Shown: positions 12,406 to 21,909, numbered from the stretch's first letter. The stretch is 64,000 nucleotides of DNA from Sphingomonas ginsenosidivorax (GCF_007995065.1 NZ_VOQR01000001.1:1863001-1927000); one strand, 5' to 3'. A program made the numbers and translations. Notes: generated from the sequence alone by a model not told the origin.

Positions 12406-13370
12406 GCCGACAGCGCCAGCGGATCGCCGCGCAGGTCGGGGGGCACGTTGGCGTCGAACCATTGCGCGACGGGCGCCAGCACCGGTTGCGCCAGGTCGCG
12501 CTCGATATAGGTCCAGACGCGCGGGCAGAGCGTCGGAAAGCGCGGCTTGCCGTCGCGCTTCCACAGCCGCGTGAAGATGCCGAGGATCTTCGCGTTCCGC
12601 TGCGCGCCGAGCACGTGATAGGCGTGGAGGAAATCCTCGTCGACGCCGGTCGCGGCGCCGTAGCGCGCGAGCATCGCCTGTTCGATCGCCGGATCGACGT
12701 CGCGCCGCGCATCCTGCAGAAGCGAGACGAGATCATAGGCCGGGTGCCCCGCCAGTGCGTCCTGGAAATCGAGCAGCCCCAGCGACCGCGTCGGCCCCAC
12801 CAGCATCAGATTCTCGGCATGATAGTCGCGCAGCACCGTCACCGGCTCTGCAGGAATGCAGTAATGGAACACCGCGTCCCATGCTGCGTACCAGCCCTCC
12901 CTGTCGGGCTCGATGCCGACCGCCGGGCAATACCAGTCGACGAACAGGTCCGCCTCGCGCGTCAGCACCGCGCGGTCATACGGCGGCAGCGGCCCCGCCG
13001 GATAGTGCCGCAGCGCGACCAGCAGGTCGATCGCGGGCTCGTACAGCGCCTGTTCGGCGTCCGGCGCGGCATCCGCCGCCTCGCGCAGCCGGTCGTCGCC
13101 GAAATCCTCGAGCAGCACGAACCCCTGGTCGAGATCGGACGCCAGGATCGCGGGTGCCGCAAAGCCGCGCTCGGCGAGCCACTGCGCCACTGCGATGAAC
13201 GGCCGCGGATCCTCGTGCGCGGGGGGCGCGTCCATCAGGATCGCCCGACGCTCTCCCTCCACGGCGCGGAAATAGCGACGGAACGACGCGTCGCCGGCAA
13301 GCGGCAGGATGCGCGCGCCGGCCCATCCGTTGGCGTCGAGAAAAGCGGCGGCGCCGGGCGGCGGGGTCAT
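12402..13370 (-). CDS. amgK: Anomeric N-acetylmuramate/N-acetylglucosamine kinase (AmgK-type phosphotransferase)
   Basis: This is an aminoglycoside-phosphotransferase-fold kinase that, in characterised homologues, phosphorylates the anomeric hydroxyl of MurNAc and GlcNAc. The 322-residue protein has LAGDASFRRYFR near the N-terminus and LLEDFGDDRL. The catalytic region is VLRDYHAENLMLV (HAEN replaces the HGDLN loop), followed by LLDFQDALAGHPAYDLVSLLQDARRDV. The start ATG 13370 forms an ATGA overlap with tsaE; an ATG three codons upstream (13379) is equally possible. It is followed by murU in a 4-base overlap, so the two recycling steps are translationally coupled. Confidence 0.88.
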   Translation of the reverse strand: MTPPPGAAAFLDANGWAGARILPLAGDASFRRYFRAVEGERRAILMDAPPAHEDPRPFIAVAQWLAERGFAAPAILASDLDQGFVLLEDFGDDRLREAADAAPDAEQALYEPAIDLLVALRHYPAGPLPPYDRAVLTREADLFVDWYCPAVGIEPDREGWYAAWDAVFHYCIPAEPVTVLRDYHAENLMLVGPTRSLGLLDFQDALAGHPAYDLVSLLQDARRDVDPAIEQAMLARYGAATGVDEDFLHAYHVLGAQRNAKILGIFTRLWKRDGKPRFPTLCPRVWTYIERDLAQPVLAPVAQWFDANVPPDLRGDPLALSA

Positions 13371-13807
13371 GTCGGCCATCGCCGCTCCCAACCCGCCGGC
13401 ACTCGCGCTGTCAAGCCGCGACCGCCGTCCGGCTCGATCGTCAGCGTCAGGGCGAGCGCGTGCGGCCAATAGTCCGGCCCTGCGCGTTCGGGCCATTCGA
13501 TCAGCAGCAACGATTCGCGTTCGGCCTCGTCGAGCCCCAGTTCCTCGATTTCGTGGGGGTCGTCGATGCGGTAGAGGTCGACGTGCAGCACGGGTAGGCG
13601 CACCTCCGGCGGCGCATAGGGTTGCACGATCGCGAAGCTCGGCGACGGCGCCTCGCCGGCGAGCCCCAGCGCGGCGAGCAACCCGCGTGCGATGCTCGTC
13701 TTCCCCGCGCCAAGCGTGCCCTGCAGCGTGATCACGTCGCCCGGCCGCACCAGCGTGGCAAGACTGGCCCCGAACGCCTCGGTGGCCTGTGGGTCGGCCA
13801 GTCTCAC
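13367..13807 (-). CDS. tsaE: tRNA threonylcarbamoyladenosine biosynthesis ATPase TsaE
   Basis: TsaE is the ATPase that works with TsaB and TsaD to install t6A at position 37 of ANN-decoding tRNAs. The protein has 146 residues with Walker A GTLGAGKTS at 30-38, then SPSFAIVQPY and LPVLHVDLYRI. The Walker B-like ESLLLIEWPERAG closes the fold. It lies between divL and amgK in the usual alphaproteobacterial order. The 91 bases separating it from divL hold a family B palindromic repeat. Confidence 0.95.
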   Translation of the reverse strand: MRLADPQATEAFGASLATLVRPGDVITLQGTLGAGKTSIARGLLAALGLAGEAPSPSFAIVQPYAPPEVRLPVLHVDLYRIDDPHEIEELGLDEAERESLLLIEWPERAGPDYWPHALALTLTIEPDGGRGLTARVPAGWERRWPT

Positions 13808-13821
13808 GACGCGGGCGTCCC

Positions 13822-13877
13822 TTGTTCACCCGCGAAGGCGGGTGCCCAGTCTGGGTCCCCGCCTTCGCGGGGACACA
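13822..13877. repeat. Palindromic repeat, family B copy 1
   Basis: A compact unit in the divL-tsaE gap. CACCCGCGAAGGCGGGTG forms one hairpin and CCCCGCCTTCGCGGGG a second. A nearly identical 56-base copy lies at 39523-39578 between trpF and trpB. Confidence 0.85.
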
Positions 13878-13898
13878 CGGTTGCGGTATCGCGCGTTC

Positions 13899-16289
13899 TC
13901 ACCGCCGCGGCACCTCGACCGTGATCAACGTCCCCTGGCCCGGCTCGGACACCAGTTCGATCGTCCCGCCATGCGCCTCGACGAACTGCTTCGCGAGCGG
14001 CAGCCCGAGCCCCAGCGCGCGGTCGCCCATCGGCTTGGTCTCGGCGAACCGGTCGAACGCATGCGCGACCGCATCCGCGTCCATGCCGGGCCCGTCGTCC
14101 GACACCACGATACGCGCCGACGTCGCGTTGCCGTCGGCGTGCAGCAGGATCCGCCCGCCATCGGGCGTCGCCGCCGCGGCATGCCGCAACAGATGTTCGA
14201 CCACCTCGCGCAACCGCCGCGCATCGCCCGTTACGCGCCCGGTCGAGCGCGCGACCTCGATCGCGAAATCGAGTTTGCGGCGCTTGGCGGTCGGCACGAT
14301 GCTCTCCGCCCCCGCGCGCACGATCGCCGCCAGGTCGACATCCTCGCGCGCCACCCCGCCATCCTCGACCGCATCGCGGGTCAAATCGAGCACGTCGTCG
14401 ACCAGCAGCCCCAGCCGCTCGACCGATTCGAGAATCGCCTCGACATAGCCGTCGGCCTTCTTGGTCAGCTTGCCCGCATACCCCCCGTGCAGCATCTCGG
14501 CGAACCCGCTGATCGAGGTCAGCGGCGTGCGGAGTTCGTAGCTCATGTTCGCGACGAACGCGGTCTTCACCCGGTCCGCCGCTTCCAGCACCTCGGCGCG
14601 TTCCCTGAGAGTCTGCTCGGCACGCCGGCTGGCCGTTATATCGAGCATCGTGAAAAGCGCGTTACCGTCGGGCAGCGGTACGCCCGCGAATTCGAAATGC
14701 CGCCCGTCGGCAAACGCCACGCGCCCGCCGCGCTGCTGGCGTTCGACCGTTGCCGAATGGACGAGCTCGGGGAACAGCGCCGCGCGCCCCGGCGTCGCCA
14801 GCTTCGCCGCCGCCGCCTCGGCAAACGCGTCGATCCGCGGATGCGAGGCAAGGAACTCCTCCTCGAGACCCCACAGCGCCCGGAACCGGTTGTTCCACAA
14901 TTGCAGCCTACCGTCGGCCGCGAACACGCCCAGCGCCTCGAACAGATTGTCGAACGTCGCGGTCCGCACGCGCAACAGCGTGTCGCGCGCGCTCGCCAGC
15001 TGGACCTGCTCGGTGCGATCCTCGAAGATCAGCAGCAACCCGCCATCGGGGAGCGGTTGCGCGACGACGCGCAGGTGCGTGCCGCCACGCAGATGCCAAT
15101 GCTCCTCGATCGCGCCGCCGCCCTGGATCGGGCCGGTCTGCGTGAACCAGGCACGTCGCTCCGCCTTCCAGCTCGGGAAGTCGCGCGCCTCGGGCAGCCG
15201 GTCCGCCTCGCGCATCCGCTCGAGCACGCGGTCGAACTCGGGCCGGTCGGCGAGCCACTCGGCGCGCATCGCGAACATCCGGCGGAACGGCTGGTTGCAG
15301 AACACCAGCCCGTGGTCGCCCCCGAACTGTGCGACGCCCGCCGACAGCCGGTCGAGCATCGCACGCTGCGCCTCGGCGAACCGCTTCGCGCCCGACCGCG
15401 CCTGTTCCAGTTCCTCGATGTCGATCGCGAACCCGGCGACCCCGCCGGTCGGCAGCGGCACGTCGTAGATCTGCAGCGACCGCCGCTCGCCGTCGATCGT
15501 CGCGGGCAGCACCTGTTCGTGCGGTCGTCCCGCCTCGCGCGCCGCCGCCGCGCCCGCCAGCGGCCCGCCGCGCCCCGACCCCTCGACCAGCTCCAGCCCG
15601 CGCGCGACGACATCGGCGGCGCTGCGCCCCTCGACCGCCTCGACATAAGCCGAATTGACCATCGTCAGCCGCAGGTCGGGCGCGCGGTACCACATCGGCA
15701 TCGGCGCTGCCTCGATCAGCCCGGTCAGCGCGTCATAGGCCGACCCCAGCCGCTGCGTCTCGCCGCTCAGCCGCGCGATCTCCGCCTCGGTGTCGGTCGC
15801 GTCGAACGCCCAGAGCAGCACTGCACCGGCCGAGCCCATCTCACCCGGGGCCCGCGCGCCGCGCAGCGTGATCGCACGCGTCGACCCGAGCGGCCTTACC
15901 GCACGCACGAACCCCCGCCCCGATCGGTGCGCCGCGGTCACGTCCGCGGTCAGCGCCGCCACGTCCTCGGCCGAAAGCCCCGATCCTTCGCCGGTAAGTT
16001 CGGCAAGCGACCGCGGCGGTGTCGCCAGCCCCAGCCAGTCCGCCATCCGCTGCGGCATCTCGACCCGCCCGTCCCCGCGCACGATTGTCGGGACCGCCGG
16101 CGACGCCGCGACCAGCGCGTTCAGGTGCACGTTCGCCTCGCGGTCGACCTGTGCCGCCGTCTTGCCGCGCAGGCCCAGGTACAGCATCGCCGCGCCACCG
16201 GCGATCAACGCCAGCAACACCACCCCGACGATCGCGGCGGCACCGGTCCCAAGGACGATCATCGAAGGATCGGACGGCGTTGCGAGCAT
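13899..16289 (-). CDS. divL: DivL-type PAS sensor kinase with Tyr in place of the phospho-His
   Basis: In Caulobacter, DivL is an essential, membrane-bound, pole-localised kinase homologue that reads phosphorylated DivK and controls the CckA-CtrA cell-cycle phosphorelay. This 796-residue protein has one N-terminal membrane helix (about 12-40), several PAS-like segments in the middle and a HisKA dimerisation helix. It ends in an HATPase domain with DDGPGMDAD and LGLGLPLAK. The H-box reads NMSYELRTPL: the expected His is Tyr584 (codon TAC at 14540-14538), the substitution that defines DivL (Tyr550 in Caulobacter). The neighbours tsaE, amgK, murU, addB, addA and the nearby ahcY match the genomic setting of divL. 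Confidence 0.9.
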   Translation of the reverse strand: MLATPSDPSMIVLGTGAAAIVGVVLLALIAGGAAMLYLGLRGKTAAQVDREANVHLNALVAASPAVPTIVRGDGRVEMPQRMADWLGLATPPRSLAELTGEGSGLSAEDVAALTADVTAAHRSGRGFVRAVRPLGSTRAITLRGARAPGEMGSAGAVLLWAFDATDTEAEIARLSGETQRLGSAYDALTGLIEAAPMPMWYRAPDLRLTMVNSAYVEAVEGRSAADVVARGLELVEGSGRGGPLAGAAAAREAGRPHEQVLPATIDGERRSLQIYDVPLPTGGVAGFAIDIEELEQARSGAKRFAEAQRAMLDRLSAGVAQFGGDHGLVFCNQPFRRMFAMRAEWLADRPEFDRVLERMREADRLPEARDFPSWKAERRAWFTQTGPIQGGGAIEEHWHLRGGTHLRVVAQPLPDGGLLLIFEDRTEQVQLASARDTLLRVRTATFDNLFEALGVFAADGRLQLWNNRFRALWGLEEEFLASHPRIDAFAEAAAAKLATPGRAALFPELVHSATVERQQRGGRVAFADGRHFEFAGVPLPDGNALFTMLDITASRRAEQTLRERAEVLEAADRVKTAFVANMSYELRTPLTSISGFAEMLHGGYAGKLTKKADGYVEAILESVERLGLLVDDVLDLTRDAVEDGGVAREDVDLAAIVRAGAESIVPTAKRRKLDFAIEVARSTGRVTGDARRLREVVEHLLRHAAAATPDGGRILLHADGNATSARIVVSDDGPGMDADAVAHAFDRFAETKPMGDRALGLGLPLAKQFVEAHGGTIELVSEPGQGTLITVEVPRR

Positions 16290-16589
16290 GTCATTCCCGT
16301 CATTTACGCGACAATCGCGGCGAACGGGAAGAGAGTTGGTGGAATTCCCGAACCGATGCCGTCGAACCAGTCACGGCATGCGTAAATCGCCCGGATCTCC
16401 GACCGCAGCGCCGCGGCAAGGTAATAAAGTTTTAACGATGTGTTAGACTGTTGCACACATGTGACACCGGTTTGAAAACCCTCCGCGACACGTCGCAACG
16501 CGGTGGAAGGGCAGCGGTGCTGACGCTACCGGCCCACGCAAGTCAGTTCCGCTGACCTTCTTGCTGACCCTCGCATTCGGATCCGCCGC
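16290..16589. other. Divergent intergenic region between divL and a TonB receptor
   Basis: About 300 bases hold the promoters for divL (leftward) and the receptor (rightward). The AT-rich segment around 16421-16450 and the short palindrome CACATGTG near 16458-16465 are the only features that stand out. No gene, repeat or confident promoter motif is visible. Confidence 0.5.
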
Positions 16590-19500
16590 ATGACCCTTGC
16601 CTATCGCCGCAGCCTTCTCACGACGACACTGTTCGTCGGCGCAACCCTGTTCGCCAGCCCCGCCATCGCGCAGGACGCGAGCGCGCCCACGGCCGCCGAC
16701 CAGACCACTGCCGCACCGGTCGCGACCGACCAGGCGACCGCGGACCCCGCGCTGCAGGCCAACGGCCAGGCCGGCCAGGGCGACGAGCCCGCTGGCGACA
16801 TCGTCGTGACCGGCTCGCGCATCTCGTCGCCGTCGGCGACCGCCGCCTCGCCGCTGCAGTCGATCGGCGCCGAGCAGATCCGCCAGTCGGGCGCGATCAA
16901 CGTCCAGGACGTGCTGCTGCAGAACCCGACCTTCGGTTCGCCGGGCGTCAGCCGCACCAATTCAAGCTTCGCGACGCAGGGTGCCGGCGCCGCCACCGTC
17001 AACCTGCGCAACCTCGGCGAAGACCGCACGCTGGTGCTGGTAAACGGCCGCCGCTTCGTCTCGGGCCTGCCGGGCAGCAGCGCGGTCGACCTCAACGTCA
17101 TCCCGACGCAGTTCCTCGAGCGCACCGACATCCTCACCGGCGGCGCCTCGGCGGTCTATGGCTCCGACGCGGTCGCCGGTGTCGTCAACCTGGTCTACAA
17201 GACCAAGTTCGACGGCCTGCAGGTCGATGGCCAGATGGGCATCTCGCAATATGGCGACGGCGCCGATCGCCAGATCAACGTCCTCGCGGGCAAGAACTTC
17301 GCCGACGGCCGCGGCAACATCATGCTGTTCGGCGGCTATTCGAAGCAGGGCACCGTCCTCAAGAAGGACCGCTCGACCGAAGCCGGCTCGAGCGCGATCG
17401 ACCAGACCAGCGCCAGCCTGACGCCCAACGATCCCGAGACCCTGCTGTCGGGCTTCATCCCCGGCGGCCGTTTCTATGCGGGCGACCAGACCTTCAGCTA
17501 CGGCACCAACAACGTCCTGCGCGACTGCTCGACGGTCAGCTGCGGCGGGTTCAACCGCTCCGACTCGCGCTACCTCGCGGTCCCGGTCGAGCGCTTCCTC
17601 GCCGCCGGCCGCGGCAATTTCGAGGTTTCGCCGGCGCTGAACCTGTTCCTCGAAGGCAATTTCGCGCGCACCAAGTCGCGCACCAACATCGAGGCGTTCC
17701 CGCTCAGCTCCGACCTCGTCAACATCGCCACCGGTGGCCAGGTGCCGATCCAGACCGTCGTCGGCGGCGTGACCTATCGCAACCCGTACGTCCCCGACGC
17801 GATCTTCAACGCCGCGACCGACACCGATGCCGATGGCCTCAAGGACATCTACTTCGACCGTCGCCTCTCGGATTTCGGCGCCCGCACCAGCAGCTCGCGT
17901 CGCGACCTGTTCCGCATCGCGGGCGGCGCCAACGGCAAGTTCCTCGAAGATCGCTTCAATTACGAAGTCTATGGCATCTACGGCCAGACCGTCGACAACC
18001 AGACCGGCAACGGCCAGTATGACAGCACCAAGTTCACCCAGGCGCTGAACGCGTATCGCGATCCGACCACCGGTCAGATCGTCTGCGCCGACCCCGCTGC
18101 ACGCGCTGCGGGCTGCGTCCCCGCCAACATCTACGGCATCAATTCGCTCGCGCCCGCGGCCGGCTATCTCGCCGCACCGACGACGCTGCGCTCGAAGATC
18201 ACGCAGACCGTCGCGGGCGCCAACGTCTCGGGCAAGCTGTTCTCGATCTTCGGCGCCGATCCGATCGGCGTCAGCGTCGGTACGGAATATCGCCGCGAGA
18301 GCAGCAGCAACACCTTCGATCTGCTCACGCAGCAGGGCCTCAACGGCAACAACGCACTGCCCTCGACCAGCGGCAAGTTCGACCTGATCGAAGGCTTTGC
18401 CGAGACGATCGTGCCGATCCTGCAGGATCGTCCGTTCTTCCATTCGCTGTCGGTTCGCGGCGCGATCCGGGTATCGAACTATTCGACGATCGGCACCACC
18501 TACAGCTACAACTATGGCGGCGAATGGGCGCCGATCGCCGACGTCCGCTTCCGCGTGATGCAGGCGCGTTCGGTCCGTGCCCCCAACGTCAACGAGCTGT
18601 TCCAGCCCGCCCAGCAGGACTTCCCGACCGGTCTGCAGGACCCTTGTGCCGGGGTGACCGCCACGACCGGCGGCACGCTCGGTACGCAGTGCCGCGGCGC
18701 GGCCGGCGTTGCCGCGAACATCGCCGCCAACGGCGCGTTCGCGGTCAACCAGGCCGATCTCCAGGGCATCACCAGCTTCGGCGGCGGCAATCTCGACCTG
18801 CAGGAAGAGAAGGGCAATTCCTTCACTGCCGGCGTCGTGATCAACCCGACCTCGGTTCGCGGCCTGCGCAACCTCGTCGTCACGGTCGACTACTTCAACA
18901 TCAAGATCGACGACGCGATCGTCACCACGCCGCTGCAGTTCATCCTGAACCAGTGCTACAACAACGCAGCCCAGCAATATTGCGACCTGATCGTTCGCCG
19001 CCCCGGAATCGTCGGGCCGAACAGCGCAGGCTCGCTGGACGAGGTCAACACCGGCCCCACCAACAGCGGTGGCGCCAAGACCTCGGGCATCGACGTCGCG
19101 GTCGATTGGCGGTCGAACCTGTCGACCATCGGTCTGGCCGGCGACCTGACGCTGCACGGCGCGTACACGCACCTGATCACCGGCTACAACGTGCCGCTGC
19201 CGGGCTCGCCGCGTGACTATTTCGCAGGCGAGGTCAGCTCCGACATCGCAGCGCCGCGCGACAAGTTCAGCATCACCTCGGGCTACGACATCTCGGGGGT
19301 CGGCCTGACGATGACCGGCACCTGGATCAGCCAGGCGGGTCTCGACGACCAACTGACGGGTGTCCGGCCGCAGACCGATGCGACCTACCGCATGCGTCCG
19401 CAGTTCTACCTCGACTCGCAGCTCCGCTTCCGCACCGACAATGGCTATGAATTCTACGTCGGCGGTTCGAACCTGCTCAACAACAAGCCGCCGTTCATTG

Positions 19501-19595
19501 CCGATATCGGCGGCACGACCGGCCAGGACACCAACACCTCGATCTACGACCCGCTCGGCCGCCGCTATTACGCCGGCGTGCGCATGTCGTTCTGA
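16590..19595 (+). CDS. TonB-dependent outer-membrane receptor
   Basis: This is a 1001-residue outer-membrane beta-barrel that takes up a ligand too large for porins, powered by TonB-ExbBD. A signal peptide (RRSLLTTTLFVGATLFASPAIAQ) covers residues 1-28 or so. A low-complexity Ala/Thr/Gln linker and the TonB-box region GDIVVTGSRI follow. The plug carries LVLVNGRRFV, LTGGASAVYGSDAVAGVVNLV and VNLRNLGEDRTLVL, and the barrel ends in YYAGVRMSF with the C-terminal Phe needed for BamA recognition. The long N-terminal linker and the NLRNLG plug are typical of sphingomonad receptors for carbohydrates or peptides, but the substrate cannot be named. A strong terminator follows. Confidence 0.95.
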   Translation: MTLAYRRSLLTTTLFVGATLFASPAIAQDASAPTAADQTTAAPVATDQATADPALQANGQAGQGDEPAGDIVVTGSRISSPSATAASPLQSIGAEQIRQSGAINVQDVLLQNPTFGSPGVSRTNSSFATQGAGAATVNLRNLGEDRTLVLVNGRRFVSGLPGSSAVDLNVIPTQFLERTDILTGGASAVYGSDAVAGVVNLVYKTKFDGLQVDGQMGISQYGDGADRQINVLAGKNFADGRGNIMLFGGYSKQGTVLKKDRSTEAGSSAIDQTSASLTPNDPETLLSGFIPGGRFYAGDQTFSYGTNNVLRDCSTVSCGGFNRSDSRYLAVPVERFLAAGRGNFEVSPALNLFLEGNFARTKSRTNIEAFPLSSDLVNIATGGQVPIQTVVGGVTYRNPYVPDAIFNAATDTDADGLKDIYFDRRLSDFGARTSSSRRDLFRIAGGANGKFLEDRFNYEVYGIYGQTVDNQTGNGQYDSTKFTQALNAYRDPTTGQIVCADPAARAAGCVPANIYGINSLAPAAGYLAAPTTLRSKITQTVAGANVSGKLFSIFGADPIGVSVGTEYRRESSSNTFDLLTQQGLNGNNALPSTSGKFDLIEGFAETIVPILQDRPFFHSLSVRGAIRVSNYSTIGTTYSYNYGGEWAPIADVRFRVMQARSVRAPNVNELFQPAQQDFPTGLQDPCAGVTATTGGTLGTQCRGAAGVAANIAANGAFAVNQADLQGITSFGGGNLDLQEEKGNSFTAGVVINPTSVRGLRNLVVTVDYFNIKIDDAIVTTPLQFILNQCYNNAAQQYCDLIVRRPGIVGPNSAGSLDEVNTGPTNSGGAKTSGIDVAVDWRSNLSTIGLAGDLTLHGAYTHLITGYNVPLPGSPRDYFAGEVSSDIAAPRDKFSITSGYDISGVGLTMTGTWISQAGLDDQLTGVRPQTDATYRMRPQFYLDSQLRFRTDNGYEFYVGGSNLLNNKPPFIADIGGTTGQDTNTSIYDPLGRRYYAGVRMSF

Positions 19596-19616
19596 TCCGC
19601 CGGATCAGCGATCACG

Positions 19617-19647
19617 AAGGGGAGCCGGAAACGGCTCCCCTTTTTTT
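19617..19647 (+). terminator. Rho-independent terminator after the TonB receptor
   Basis: An 11-base perfect stem (AAGGGGAGCCG / CGGCTCCCCTT) with a GAAA loop is followed by a T run, starting 22 bases after the receptor stop. Confidence 0.92.
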
Positions 19648-19733
19648 GTGCGCCGATGGCAGCGCGCTCACCGTCGTGCGTGGGACACCGCGAACAAGTG
19701 TCGTAAGTGGTGGAATGCGGACATTCGCCGCTT

Positions 19734-19778
19734 AGCCCTCTCCCGCCTTCGCGGGAGAGGGTTGGGTGAGGGTCTTCT
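19734..19778. repeat. 45-bp terminal repeat, family E left copy
   Basis: This segment begins AGCCCTCTCCCGCCTTCGCG and ends in GGGTGAGGGTCTTCT. It is the exact reverse complement of 20165-20209. The two copies flank the broken DUF559 gene in inverted orientation, like the ends of a mobile unit. Each copy contains an inner hairpin. Confidence 0.9.
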
Positions 19779-19825
19779 TCTTGCGCCTTGGGTCTTCTAC
19801 CCTCTGCCAATGTATCCGGTACGTC

Positions 19826-20165
19826 GCCAGATCAGCCGTCATGCCACGCGTCAGAGGCGGGAGTATACGGACGTGGAACAGATTATCTGCCTGGCGGTCC
19901 GCAACCGACGCCTTCGGTTTCAAGTTTCGCGAGCAGCATACGATTGGCGACCGTTAGGCAGCGACCTTCCCTGTCTTGAAGCCAGGCTAGTCGTGGAACT
20001 GGACGGTGGACACCATGATCCGACAATCGATGCCCCGCGAACTGCTGCTCTGGAAGGCAAATAATACGTGCTGCAATTCTGGAACAACGAGCTCATCGAA
20101 AATCGAGAGGGTGTTCTTTAAACCATCTTGGCCGCTCTCTCGGCGCTGACCGCGAAGTATAGGTA
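19826..20165 (+). pseudogene. Degenerate DUF559 (Vsr-like endonuclease fold) gene
   Basis: Pieces of a DUF559 protein can be read in order but in different frames. TDVEQIICLAVRNRRL is in one frame, GFKFREQHTIGD in the next (about 19915-19953), then LPCLEARLVVELDGGHHDP and TAALEGK back in the first. A TAA follows, then YVLQFWNNELIENREGVL, another TAA, and TILAALSALTAKYR. The match to the family is in the order of motifs (KFRRQ, CLEARLVVELDGGQH, VLRFWNN). At least two frameshifts and two stops make it non-functional. Base use is less GC-biased than the neighbours. Perfect 45-bp inverted repeats flank it, so it may be the core of a decayed mobile unit. Confidence 0.75.
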
Positions 20166-20209
20166 GAAGACCCTCACCCAACCCTCTCCCGCGAAGGCGG
20201 GAGAGGGCT
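20165..20209. repeat. 45-bp terminal repeat, family E right copy
   Basis: This is the reverse complement of 19734-19778 with no mismatch over 45 bases. The similarity stops at the outer end of the AGAAGA segment, which faces the DUF559 remnant. The 119 bases between it and the ahcY terminator contain nothing I recognise. Confidence 0.9.
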
Positions 20210-20328
20210 AGACGACGTCCGCAAGTGCGCAAACAAACGTGATGGAACCCGACCCATCGCAAGCATGCCTGCGATGGCGTTGATGGAGCCAGTCTCACGG
20301 CACTTCCCCCGCCACCCGCCCCGCGCAC

Positions 20329-20362
20329 AAAAAAGCCGCGCCCACCTTCCGGTGGACGCGGC
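20329..20362 (-). terminator. Rho-independent terminator of ahcY
   Basis: On the minus strand a 12-base stem (GCCGCGTCCACC / GGTGGGCGCGGC, one G-U pair) with a GGAA loop is followed by six Ts, 28 bases beyond the ahcY stop. Confidence 0.92.
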
Positions 20363-20390
20363 CTTTTCGCGCAACGATCGCGGGATGCGA

Positions 20391-21824
20391 TCAGTAGCGG
20401 TAATGGTCCGGCTTGAACGGGCCTTCGACCGGCACGCCGATGTACCCGGCCTGCTTGTCCGACAGCTTCGAGAGCGACACGCCGAGCTTCTCCAGGTGCA
20501 GCATCGCGACCTTCTCGTCGAGGTGCTTGGGCAGGACGTACACTTCGTTCTTGTAGTTCTCGCCCTTGGTCCACAGCTCGATCTGCGCGAGCGTCTGGTT
20601 GGTGAACGAGGCCGACATCACGAACGACGGGTGGCCGGTCGCGCAACCGAGGTTCACCAGGCGACCCTTCGCCAGGATGATGATCTGCTTGCCGTCCGGG
20701 AACTTCACCAGGTCGGTGCCCGGCTTCACTTCGGTCCAGTCATAGTTGGACAGCGCGGCGATCTGGATCTCCGAGTCGAAGTGCCCGATGTTGCAGACGA
20801 TCGACATCGGCTTCATCGCCTTCATGTGATCGGCAGTGATGACGTCGGCGTTGCCGGTCGCGGTCACGAAGATGTCGGCGCGGGTCACCGCTTCCTCCAT
20901 CGTCACGACCTCGAAGCCCTCCATCGCCGCCTGCAGCGCGCAGATCGGGTCGACTTCGGTGACCATCACGCGCGCGCCGCCGTTGCGGAGCGACTGGGCC
21001 GATCCCTTGCCGACGTCACCGAAGCCGGCGACGACCGCGACCTTGCCCGCGAGCATCACGTCGGTCGCGCGACGGATCGCATCGACCAGCGATTCCTTGC
21101 AGCCGTAGAGGTTGTCGAACTTCGACTTGGTGACCGAGTCGTTGACGTTGATCGCCGGGAACGGCAGCTCGCCCTTCTTGGCGATCTCGTACAGGCGGTG
21201 GACGCCGGTGGTGGTCTCTTCCGAAACGCCCTTCAGGTTCTTGACGGTCTCGGTGAGGTAGCCGGGGTTCTTCGCGACATACGCCTTCAGCGCACGCTGC
21301 ATCTCGACCTCTTCCTCGTTCTCGGGCTCGGGCATCGTGTGGCCGGCCTCGAGCTTGGCGCCCCACAGCGCGAACATCGTCGCGTCGCCGCCATCGTCGA
21401 GGATGATGTTGGCAGTCTGGCCCTCGACCGAACCGTCCCAGCTGAAGATGTCGCCGACATAGTTCCAGTAATCGGCCAGGCTCTCGCCCTTGATCGCGAA
21501 CACGGGCACGCCGGTCGCAGCGATCGCGGCGGCGGCATGGTCCTGCGTCGAGAAGATGTTGCACGTCGCCCAGCGGACGTCGGCGCCGAGCGCGGTCAGC
21601 GTCTCGATCAGCACCGCGGTCTGGATCGTCATGTGCAGCGAACCGGTGATGCGTGCGCCCTTGAGCGGCTGCGACGGACCGAACTCGGTACGGAGCGCCA
21701 TCAGGCCGGGCATCTCGGTCTCGGCGATGTTGATCTCGGCGCGGCCGAACTCGGCAAGGCTGATGTCGGCGACGACGTAATCGGTCTTCGCCGTCGTCGG
21801 GGCGGGGGCGAGGGTGGTGGCCAC
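20391..21824 (-). CDS. ahcY: Adenosylhomocysteinase (S-adenosylhomocysteine hydrolase)
   Basis: AhcY hydrolyses S-adenosylhomocysteine to adenosine and homocysteine, relieving product inhibition of methyltransferases; it is a cytosolic NAD-containing tetramer. The 477-residue length fits the bacterial form with its internal insertion. Landmarks are [16 protein letters not shown], the NAD-binding [21 protein letters not shown] and the conserved C-terminus [10 protein letters not shown] that closes the neighbouring active site. AGGAG precedes ATG 21824. The 131-base leader holds a 20-bp perfect palindrome that is a likely repressor site. Confidence 0.98.
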   Translation of the reverse strand: MATTLAPAPTTAKTDYVVADISLAEFGRAEINIAETEMPGLMALRTEFGPSQPLKGARITGSLHMTIQTAVLIETLTALGADVRWATCNIFSTQDHAAAAIAATGVPVFAIKGESLADYWNYVGDIFSWDGSVEGQTANIILDDGGDATMFALWGAKLEAGHTMPEPENEEEVEMQRALKAYVAKNPGYLTETVKNLKGVSEETTTGVHRLYEIAKKGELPFPAINVNDSVTKSKFDNLYGCKESLVDAIRRATDVMLAGKVAVVAGFGDVGKGSAQSLRNGGARVMVTEVDPICALQAAMEGFEVVTMEEAVTRADIFVTATGNADVITADHMKAMKPMSIVCNIGHFDSEIQIAALSNYDWTEVKPGTDLVKFPDGKQIIILAKGRLVNLGCATGHPSFVMSASFTNQTLAQIELWTKGENYKNEVYVLPKHLDEKVAMLHLEKLGVSLSKLSDKQAGYIGVPVEGPFKPDHYRY

Positions 21825-21909
21825 GATGGGTCTCCTGGAATCGATGATCGGCGAGCCTCATGCCCGTGCCGGATGCTCCCTACATAGGCGAACGGCAGGT
21901 CCCGATCAA

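Noticed and set aside
16962..19352. 796-codon open frame opposite the TonB receptor
   Set aside because: The opposite strand encodes a complete receptor with signal peptide and terminator; the antisense product is Val/Asp/Gly-rich without motifs.
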